A stretch of 5,787 bases of DNA from Candidatus Zixiibacteriota bacterium (lineage in GTDB: Bacteria > Zixibacteria > MSB-5A5 > GN15 > FEB-12). Location: NCBI GenBank assembly GCA_018816665.1, contig JAHIVM010000427.1, positions 1 through 5,787 on the forward strand. Reading direction: 5' to 3'. Shown here piece after piece: positions 1-5,371 of this stretch. A program made the position numbers and the translations under genes. The notes under the pieces were generated by a model that was given only the letters and a program-made list of their open reading frames with translations, ran no database searches and was not told the origin of the DNA. The stretch's first letter is position 1. Every line of letters begins with the position of its first letter.

Positions 1-798
1 AATCTTGTCGACGTTCTGGGCATGCAGAACCAGCGGCACCTCGTAGATCGTCGAGACATCGTGATTCGCAATCACCGACTTGGTGGGCACTGAACAGAAC
101 AGAGAGATCTTCTGGCGCAGACTGTCCGATATCGGCTTGACCGAACGACACAACAACATGTTCGGCTGGATACCAATTCCCCTCAACTCGGCTACCGAGT
201 GCTGAGTCGGTTTGGTTTTGAACTCGCCGGCGGCGGCGATATACGGTACCAGGGTGACATGGAGGTACATGACGTTTTCCGCGCCCTCCTCCAGGCCCAT
301 CTGGCGCAACGCCTCCATAAAGGGCAGGGATTCAATATCGCCCACCGTACCGCCCACTTCCAGAATGATGACATCAGGCTTTTCCGGGATGCGGGCCAGG
401 TTGCGTGCGCGACCCTTGATTTCTTCCGTGACATGCGGAATCACCTGCACCGTCGCACCAAGATAGTCACCGCGACGTTCCCGGGTGATTATTGTATTGT
501 AGATTTGACCGGTGGTCACGTTGTTCATCTTGCTCAGCGACTTGGTCAGGAATCGTTCGTAGTGGCCCAGATCAAGATCCGTCTCGGAACCGTCGTCCAA
601 TACAAACACCTCGCCGTGCTGGAACGGATTCATGGTCCCCGGATCAACATTGAGGTATGGATCAAACTTGCAGTTCTGCACCGTCAGACCCCGGCGCTGC
701 AGGAGGAATCCAAGCGATGCCGCACTGATACCCTTGCCGAGAGCGGAGACGACACCCCCGGTAATGAACACGTACTTGGTCTGTTTTGCTTCAGCCAT
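1..798 (-). CDS. pyrG: CTP synthase, N-terminal synthetase domain (partial; 3' end outside window)
   Basis: CTP synthase makes CTP from UTP, ATP and glutamine in the cytoplasm, the last step of pyrimidine nucleotide synthesis. Only the first 266 codons are present; the family is usually about 535-550 residues, so the C-terminal glutamine amidotransferase half lies beyond position 1. Family signatures are clear: KYVFITGGVVSALGKG near residue 8 with the P-loop lysine at about K22, KFDPYLNVDPGTMNPFQHGE, DLDLGHYERF, RRGDYLGATVQVIPH, EVGGTVGDIES, GEFKTKPTQHSV and QPNMLLCRS. The frame is open throughout with no break. The start is uncertain. ATG at 798 gives MAEAKQTKYVF, while an in-frame ATG at 810 adds MGSK and begins 1 nt after the kdsB stop. 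Neither has a good Shine-Dalgarno sequence, so translational coupling to kdsB is likely. The product supplies the CTP used by KdsB, its upstream neighbour. Confidence 0.97.
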   Translation of the reverse strand, partial: MAEAKQTKYVFITGGVVSALGKGISAASLGFLLQRRGLTVQNCKFDPYLNVDPGTMNPFQHGEVFVLDDGSETDLDLGHYERFLTKSLSKMNNVTTGQIYNTIITRERRGDYLGATVQVIPHVTEEIKGRARNLARIPEKPDVIILEVGGTVGDIESLPFMEALRQMGLEEGAENVMYLHVTLVPYIAAAGEFKTKPTQHSVAELRGIGIQPNMLLCRSVKPISDSLRQKISLFCSVPTKSVIANHDVSTIYEVPLVLHAQNVDKI

Positions 799-811
799 CT
801 TACTACCCATT

Positions 812-1552
812 CTATGCTAGTCGCGCTATTTTATCTATGTCTGCGGGTGTGTCAACCGACACGGTTTTCATCGATGTCCTGACCACCTGTATGTTGTACC
901 CGTTCTCAAGAATACGCAATTGCTCCAACGACTCTGCCTTCTCCTGGGGCGAACGCTTCCATCCGCCAAACGCCTGCAGCAGCCCCCGCCTGAAAAAATA
1001 AACACCGATATGCGAAAGATAGCTGAACCCGGCTACCGACGCACCTTCTTTACTGCCTCGTAAATACGGCAGCGGCCAGCGAGAAAACCAGAGCGCCCGA
1101 CCGTCCCGGGCCACAATGACCTTGACAGTATTGGGGTCAAACAGGTCGGCTGACGACGTAAGAGACCGTGCCAGAGTGGCACAGGACATCCTGCTATCGG
1201 CCTGCATAAGCGCCACAACCCGGTCTAGCACCTGTGGTTTGAGTCCGAAATTATCCCCTTGGATATTAATGTAGATGGCACCAGGGTTCTTTGCGGCAAC
1301 TTCGGCCACCCGATCCGAACCGGTCCGATGCCGGGAGGACGTGCGTACCACTTCGGCGCCAAAAGCCGCTGCTGCGTCCTGTATGTCCGCGTTGTCAGTC
1401 GCAATCAACACCCGGTCGAGCAACTTGGCCCGACTGACCCGCCGCCACACGTGATACAACAACGGCTTACCGTTCAACGGATACAACACCTTGCCGGGGA
1501 ATCGAGAGGATCCCAGCCGTGCGGGTATGACGGCGATCACTTTGCCGGCCAT
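812..1552 (-). CDS. kdsB: 3-deoxy-manno-octulosonate cytidylyltransferase (CMP-Kdo synthetase)
   Basis: KdsB activates Kdo with CTP to give CMP-Kdo for the lipopolysaccharide inner core; the enzyme is cytoplasmic. The 246-residue product matches the family's usual length of about 245-255. The N-terminal nucleotide-binding motif IPARLGSSRFPGK is at residues 9-21, ATDN at 51-54, HRTGSDR at 75-81, NIQGD at 96-100 with the presumed metal-binding D100, SHIGVYFFRR in the second half, LEQLRILENG, and VDTPADI near the C-terminus with the second presumed metal ligand D234. The usual QGDEP motif reads QGDNF, which is odd. The start is ATG 1552, which overlaps the TGA of the upstream gene as TGATG; a GTG at 1561 would add three residues and is less likely. 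A related cytidylyltransferase acting on a Kdo-like sugar is possible, but Kdo is the best fit. Confidence 0.93.
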   Translation of the reverse strand: MAGKVIAVIPARLGSSRFPGKVLYPLNGKPLLYHVWRRVSRAKLLDRVLIATDNADIQDAAAAFGAEVVRTSSRHRTGSDRVAEVAAKNPGAIYINIQGDNFGLKPQVLDRVVALMQADSRMSCATLARSLTSSADLFDPNTVKVIVARDGRALWFSRWPLPYLRGSKEGASVAGFSYLSHIGVYFFRRGLLQAFGGWKRSPQEKAESLEQLRILENGYNIQVVRTSMKTVSVDTPADIDKIARLA

Positions 1553-1818
1553 CAGCCCCACACCCTGGGGACGATAACACCGGTCCCATCGGTCAAGGGT
1601 GCCTCGGCAGGGGCGGTTTTGTATGCCTCGCGCAAAGTCGGCCCGGGCGCCGACATAAGTCGACCGGGACGGTCCGGAAACGGCCGCAAATCGCTCAATT
1701 GATCGAAAGGAGAGGTAATTCTGCCGGGTGCCACGAAGAATCGGTCAACTTCCCGGAGGGACAAATTGAGCCGGGAAAATGCCGCCAACTGCTCAATCTG
1801 TACGCGTGATACTGGCAT
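1552..1818 (-). CDS. gatC: GatC-like subunit of Asp-tRNA(Asn)/Glu-tRNA(Gln) amidotransferase (divergent)
   Basis: This 88-residue protein resembles GatC, the small subunit that stabilises GatA in the GatCAB complex, which amidates misacylated Asp-tRNA(Asn) or Glu-tRNA(Gln). The N-terminus PVSRVQIEQLAAFSRLNLS, followed by a charged helix, matches the family pattern (VSREEV..LA.LARL.LS). The C-terminus has LREAYKTAPAEAP followed by VIVPRVWG, like the family's REEAL.NAP ... F.VPKV. Length is near the usual 90-100. The middle (about residues 28-55) is rich in Pro and Gly and lacks the usual second helix, so the protein is divergent and might not act as a normal GatC. ATG 1818 was chosen because it places VSR right after Met; a GTG at 1839 would add seven residues. 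It lacks a Shine-Dalgarno sequence. The gene overlaps kdsB by one base, so the two should be co-translated. No gatA or gatB is in the window. Confidence 0.66.
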   Translation of the reverse strand: MPVSRVQIEQLAAFSRLNLSLREVDRFFVAPGRITSPFDQLSDLRPFPDRPGRLMSAPGPTLREAYKTAPAEAPLTDGTGVIVPRVWG

Positions 1819-1823
1819 GGGGC

Positions 1824-1852
1824 AATTTATGGCGGCCACTCGGGACAGTCAA
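1824..1852 (-). promoter_or_regulatory. Candidate sigma-70 promoter for the gatC-kdsB-pyrG operon
   Basis: Read on the minus strand, TTGACT (1852-1847, 5 of 6 to the -35 consensus) is followed after exactly 17 nt by TAAATT (1829-1824, 4 of 6 to the -10 consensus). Transcription would begin around 1817-1818, almost at the gatC ATG, which would make the message leaderless or nearly so and would fit the missing Shine-Dalgarno. This is a pattern match by eye; the -10 is weak. Confidence 0.42.
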
Positions 1853-1876
1853 GACAAAAACCCTGCCCTCACCCAC

Positions 1877-1895
1877 CTGTTTTGTTCCGAAACAG
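1877..1895. repeat. Small inverted repeat in the divergent intergenic region
   Basis: CTGTTTT (1877-1883) and GAAACAG (1889-1895) flank GTTCC and form six Watson-Crick pairs plus one T-G pair. It could be an RNA hairpin in the leader of the histidine kinase gene or a protein operator. The right arm GAAACAG recurs at 1946-1952, running into the Shine-Dalgarno of that gene. No U-run follows, so it is not an intrinsic terminator. Confidence 0.4.
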
Positions 1896-1950
1896 CTAAA
1901 GCGTCTCGAAGTGAAACCGATACTCCTAGTAACATGTGTCAGATTGAAAC

Positions 1951-1955
1951 AGGAG
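1951..1955 (+). promoter_or_regulatory. Ribosome binding site AGGAG that fixes the GTG start at 1962
   Basis: AGGAG lies 6 nt before GTG 1962 in the frame of the downstream 465-codon gene. An out-of-frame ATG overlaps at 1960 (ATGTG), only 4 nt from the same AGGAG, and would give just 17 codons before a stop at 2011. This site is the main reason for placing the kinase start here and not at in-frame upstream codons such as ATG 1779, which would run through gatC and give low-complexity, unfamily-like residues. Confidence 0.65.
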
Positions 1956-1961
1956 ACCAAT

Positions 1962-3359
1962 GTGTACGTCCAGGAGTTCCAAACTGAATCAACCCTCCCG
2001 TCGCGCTCACTGATCGATCAGCGCCCCCGCTCCCTCATCAATCGTGCCCTCGCCCAGGCCGGGATCGAATCGATGTTGCTGGCCCTGCGCTTTCGTAACT
2101 GGTTGAGCGACTCAGAGAAATGCCTTCTTGACCTTCTTGTACCGGATCGCTCACTCATTTTTCTGGCTAATCAGGGTGAGTACCTTCATCCCGAAAACAC
2201 ACCGCTGGGGCCGCTCGACGGTCTCATGAGTGAGGCCTCAGTAACCACATTCTCCGAGGCCATTTTCAGCCGGCGCTTCTGCCCTGAACACAACGGTGAG
2301 TCCGAAACTTTCCGCGTACAAACGGCCGGGCTGTGTACTCAGGATGACATCCGACTGGTCATTGGACACCTGTCCCCCGATCTTTCGTCAACTCATGCCG
2401 ATGAATCAGAGTTTACCCAGCTGGTGCGACAGTTCCGCAATGCCTGGGCTGCCACTATCCCGATCGCCAACGTCCTGAAGAAGCGTTTTGAACGTATTGA
2501 GGGCCCCTGGCTGGTCGTCAATCGCGCTGCCGGTCGAGTATTGCTGGCCAATGAGGCCGCCGCCGGAGCGCTGGGCCTGACCCTGGATCGTCTCATCGAT
2601 TCCGAATATTCTTCTATCTCCGACCGGTACGTGAGCTTGTCGCCCGGTCGGAAATTGTCCATGGACAACGTAACGGTCGACGGCATCCATCTATCTATAG
2701 TCTCGCACGTCGCCAACGAGCGCCCCTCTGAAACAACGCTCGATCCCCAGGTGGATTTCCTGGTACACGGCATGCGCAACAAAATTTCAGCCGTCATGAC
2801 GGCCGTATCCCATCTGGATACCATTGCCGCTCATGACCTTGAGAGCGAAGAGCGAGAACTGACCGGCATCATCATGTCGGAGGTGGCCAACCTCGATGCC
2901 TATCTGAATCGCATGGAACTGCTCTTCAACTATGACAAATACCCGGTCCGATCGATAACTCTCTCCGACGAACTGGCGGAGACCGTCCGGCGGTCTGCCG
3001 AATGGCGTACCGACAAAGGACAGGTGAACCTGCAGGTCTACGGCATCGACACGGTCGCCTGCCTCCCGGTGGTTGCCCTCAACGTGCTGTTCGATTCCGC
3101 GCTCAGGTCCCACCTGGGTCATAAAGCCCGTCGCAGTCTCACGGAAATTGCCATCTCCGAACAAACGGACCAAAAGCGTGTGATTGTCAACATCCAGACA
3201 GCATTTGCCGATGTTAATCACGTCCCCGCCTTTGTTGTCGCTTGGCAGCAGTATTGCGAGAGACTCTGCCGCCTGATGAATGCGGTGATCACACAGCATG
3301 TTGCCGGGAACGGCACCGTACTAACCACCAACCTGGAAATACCTGTAAACGTAGAGTAG
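1962..3359 (+). CDS. Soluble PAS-containing histidine kinase homologue with degenerate ATPase domain
   Basis: The 465-residue product resembles a cytosolic sensor histidine kinase; no signal peptide or membrane segment is visible. Residues 1 to about 170 are unassigned. A PAS-like domain follows (about 176-255: EGPWLVVNRAAGRVLLANEAA). Then comes a dimerisation helix pair with an H-box, FLVHGMRNKISAV, where H269 aligns with the phospho-accepting His of HELRNPL. The C-terminal ATPase-like domain keeps its overall outline, including a final GNGTVLTTNLEIP strand. However, the N-box reads VLFDSALRSH, with Ser in place of the Mg-binding Asn (residue 379), and no DxGxG or GLGL motif is present in the short stretch between. 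It is therefore probably unable to phosphorylate itself in the usual way. The response regulator gene starts 6 nt downstream, so the two proteins are likely partners; this one may act as a phosphotransfer, phosphatase or docking protein. The GTG start rests on the AGGAG at 1951. Confidence 0.8.
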   Translation: MYVQEFQTESTLPSRSLIDQRPRSLINRALAQAGIESMLLALRFRNWLSDSEKCLLDLLVPDRSLIFLANQGEYLHPENTPLGPLDGLMSEASVTTFSEAIFSRRFCPEHNGESETFRVQTAGLCTQDDIRLVIGHLSPDLSSTHADESEFTQLVRQFRNAWAATIPIANVLKKRFERIEGPWLVVNRAAGRVLLANEAAAGALGLTLDRLIDSEYSSISDRYVSLSPGRKLSMDNVTVDGIHLSIVSHVANERPSETTLDPQVDFLVHGMRNKISAVMTAVSHLDTIAAHDLESEERELTGIIMSEVANLDAYLNRMELLFNYDKYPVRSITLSDELAETVRRSAEWRTDKGQVNLQVYGIDTVACLPVVALNVLFDSALRSHLGHKARRSLTEIAISEQTDQKRVIVNIQTAFADVNHVPAFVVAWQQYCERLCRLMNAVITQHVAGNGTVLTTNLEIPVNVE

Positions 3360-3365
3360 CTATCC

Positions 3366-4772
3366 ATGTCCAACCTGAGCACTACCGGAAAAAGACAGAT
3401 ACTTGTTGTCGATGATGAACTGGCCATGCGCCGATCCCTGGCAATTCTGCTGGGAAAAGAACAACTCGAGGTCCTGGAGGCCGATAGCCTCTCGGCAGCA
3501 GTCAGCGTTCTTGCCGAGAAGACGATTGATCTGGTCATCACCGATCTTCGTATTGGCGATGAAAACGGTCTTGATCTCATCAAGATTGTCAAGGAACGTC
3601 ACCCGGATGTTGAATCCGTGCTGATTACCGCCTTCGGGTCGATAGAAAGTGCCGTCCGGGCCATGCAGGCCGGGGCCGCAGACTACCTTACCAAGCCGTT
3701 TTCCAACCACGAGTTGCTGCTACGCGTCAACAAGGCGCTGGAGCGCAAAACCATGCGCGAGGAAATCATCACCCTTCGCCAGCATGTGGCCATGAGCTAC
3801 GGCTTTGATAACATCGTAGGTATCTCCAAGAAAATCGCGCAGCTTAAGGAAACGGCCATGCGGATAGCGCCAACCGATATAACCACCCTGATCACCGGCG
3901 CCTCCGGAACCGGCAAGGAGTTGTTCGCCCGCGCCGTACACCACCATTCGCATCGACGGAACGGACCGCTTATCACTATAGACTGCAGCGCTATACCCGA
4001 GACCCTGCTCGAATCCGAACTGTTCGGGCACATCAAGGGTTCCTTCACGTCGGCCACCCAGACGAAAAAAGGACTTTTCGAGGCGGCCGACGGAGGGACT
4101 ATTTTCCTGGATGAAGTCGCCAACATGCCGCAATCAACCCAGGTGAAGCTGCTGCGTTTCCTGCAGAATTCGGAAATCCGTCCCGTCGGAGCATCGGTCT
4201 CACGGAAGGTTAATGTCAGGACTATCGCGGCCTGCAATCGCGACCTGGCCATCATGGTCAAGGATGGCGAGTTCCGGGAGGATTTGTACTATCGTCTCAA
4301 TGTCATCCCGCTCCACCTGCCGACCCTGGTCGAACGATCCGAGGATATTGAGATTCTGACCGAGTACTTCCTGCGCACCATTTCCATGGAATTGGGCCGC
4401 GGGACAATAACTATCAGCCGTCAGGCGGTAGACAAGTTGCTGAGCCACTCCTGGCCCGGCAATATCCGCGAACTGGAGAATACGCTCCGCCGAGGCGCGG
4501 CCCTGGCCACCAGCACCCGGCTTGAAAACGATGACATCATGTTTGTCACCAACGAGTGCGCCGGTCATGAGCAACCCGAGGTTCAGCCCAGAACCACGCT
4601 CCGTTTAAAAGGCAACAGCCTTGACAACGGTCAGCGGTCGCTGATTATCCGGGCCCTGAACGAGCACGATTGGAATTACACAAAAACGGCCGCGGAACTG
4701 GGTATTGGTCGCACTACCCTGTGGCGCAAAATTAAGAAATACGACCTCCAGCGAGAGCTGGTCACGGAATAA
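3366..4772 (+). CDS. NtrC-family sigma-54-dependent response regulator
   Basis: This 468-residue activator has the three classic NtrC parts. The receiver domain (about 10-125) carries the acidic pair D16/D17, the phosphorylation site D60 in VITDLRIG, T88 and K110 in LTKPF. The AAA+ sigma-54 interaction domain (about 148-385) has Walker A GASGTGKE (178-185, K184), Walker B TIFLDE (D249, E250), sensor I at N291, arginine-finger candidates R304 and R310 in FREDLYYRLNV, and sensor II WPGNIRELEN with R368. A Fis-type helix-turn-helix is at about 430-462 (TKTAAELGIGRTTLWRKI). All ATPase residues look intact. The sigma-54 contact loop reads GSFTSA (225-230) instead of GAFTGA. Known family members use ATP hydrolysis to remodel sigma-54 polymerase bound at -24/-12 promoters; the targets here are unknown. 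It starts 6 nt after the kinase homologue, with only a weak purine-rich stretch (GAGTAG) upstream, suggesting coupled translation. Confidence 0.94.
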   Translation: MSNLSTTGKRQILVVDDELAMRRSLAILLGKEQLEVLEADSLSAAVSVLAEKTIDLVITDLRIGDENGLDLIKIVKERHPDVESVLITAFGSIESAVRAMQAGAADYLTKPFSNHELLLRVNKALERKTMREEIITLRQHVAMSYGFDNIVGISKKIAQLKETAMRIAPTDITTLITGASGTGKELFARAVHHHSHRRNGPLITIDCSAIPETLLESELFGHIKGSFTSATQTKKGLFEAADGGTIFLDEVANMPQSTQVKLLRFLQNSEIRPVGASVSRKVNVRTIAACNRDLAIMVKDGEFREDLYYRLNVIPLHLPTLVERSEDIEILTEYFLRTISMELGRGTITISRQAVDKLLSHSWPGNIRELENTLRRGAALATSTRLENDDIMFVTNECAGHEQPEVQPRTTLRLKGNSLDNGQRSLIIRALNEHDWNYTKTAAELGIGRTTLWRKIKKYDLQRELVTE

Positions 4773-4777
4773 CACGG

Positions 4778-4793
4778 GCAGGCCGGAACCTGC
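4778..4793 (+). other. Small stem-loop between response regulator and GAF genes
   Basis: GCAGG (4778-4782) and CCTGC (4789-4793) pair perfectly around CCGGAA. It begins 5 nt after the response regulator stop and ends directly against the Shine-Dalgarno of the next gene. It might tune translation of that gene. No U-tract follows, so it is not a terminator. Five pairs is short enough to be chance. Confidence 0.3.
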
Positions 4794-4799
4794 AGGGAG
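4794..4799 (+). promoter_or_regulatory. Ribosome binding site AGGGAG that favours ATG 4805
   Basis: AGGGAG ends 5 nt before ATG 4805, standard spacing. The alternative in-frame GTG at 4799 begins within this motif, so it would have no site of its own. This decides the start of the GAF-like gene. Confidence 0.65.
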
Positions 4800-4804
4800 T
4801 GACT

Positions 4805-5359
4805 ATGGGGGCTTTGGAACAGCCCGGCGGCACCCAGGGATACCTCGCCGTCAAACAAAACGAGCTGATTGATGACATGAGCGACTGGATTGCATACCAT
4901 GCCGATCCCAGGGAAGTGTTCCTGGAATTCACCAACCAGCTTCGGGCCGATTTTGACATCAGCCGCGCCATGTTGGTGATCCGGGAAGAAAACGAGGCGC
5001 GCTTCGTAGCTCTCGCGTCATGGAACCGCGGCAAATTCAGGCGCAACCTCTCCCTCCGCATGCCCACCGTTTCATCGCTGTTTCAACGGGTGGCCGAGGA
5101 CGGCCAGATGTACATGGAAAGCTTCACCGAGTTTTTCAACGGCAACCTGATTGAACGCAACCTGCTCCTCGATGACGACACCAAGTCCTTCCTGCTCAAG
5201 CCGATCAAGCACGATGCCACGGTTGTGGGACTGGTCGGATTCAGTTCCGATGATCCCAACGCCTTTGTCACGATGGAAGACGGATGGCTGGACCCCATCC
5301 TGAGACAATTCGCCGAGCTTATAGCCCGGTATCAGGTCACTCAGAACAATACCAAGTAA
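4805..5359 (+). CDS. Stand-alone GAF-like domain protein
   Basis: The 184-residue protein is most likely a single GAF domain, a fold that binds small ligands or cofactors or mediates dimerisation. After a short Gly-rich start and a helix (about 15-45, including IDDMSDWIAYHADP and VFLEFTNQLRADF), the order matches a GAF core: strand SRAMLVIREE, strand RFVALASWNRG, a helical region with TVSSLFQRVAEDG, a variable stretch, then KSFLLKPIKHDATVVGLVGF, which is the usual closing pair of GAF strands, and a final helix LRQFAELIARY. No enzymatic, DNA-binding or receiver domain and no membrane segment is seen. The ligand cannot be predicted. It lies 32 nt after the sigma-54 regulator with a good ribosome binding site, so it is probably the third gene of the same transcript and may feed a signal to the kinase homologue or regulator. 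The assignment rests on pattern, not a search. Confidence 0.72.
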   Translation: MGALEQPGGTQGYLAVKQNELIDDMSDWIAYHADPREVFLEFTNQLRADFDISRAMLVIREENEARFVALASWNRGKFRRNLSLRMPTVSSLFQRVAEDGQMYMESFTEFFNGNLIERNLLLDDDTKSFLLKPIKHDATVVGLVGFSSDDPNAFVTMEDGWLDPILRQFAELIARYQVTQNNTK

Positions 5360-5371
5360 GAACGGTTGAGG

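Noticed and set aside
186..198. Palindrome CTCGG-CTA-CCGAG
   Set aside because: It sits inside conserved pyrG codons and a 5-bp stem is expected by chance.
199..882. Plus-strand open frame of 227 codons
   Set aside because: It lies opposite pyrG, whose minus-strand translation matches CTP synthase motif by motif; the plus frame gives no recognisable protein.
1779..1961. Upstream in-frame extension of the kinase homologue to ATG 1779
   Set aside because: It would overlap gatC and its promoter, its residues look non-coding, and it has no ribosome site, while GTG 1962 has AGGAG at good spacing.
1819..1961. Sigma-54 (-24/-12) promoter for autoregulation of the kinase-regulator genes
   Set aside because: No GG-N10-GC element resembling the consensus was found on the plus strand; a TGGCAT at 1813-1818 lacks the downstream GC at the right spacing. 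No convincing sigma-70 pair for the plus strand was found either.
2787..4574. Several long minus-strand open frames opposite the kinase and regulator genes
   Set aside because: They are antisense shadows of well-supported coding genes and show no family motifs.
5360..5371. Possible bidirectional terminator between the convergent GAF-like and mltG genes
   Set aside because: Only 12 nt separate the stops and no GC-rich hairpin with a T-run is visible on either strand nearby.
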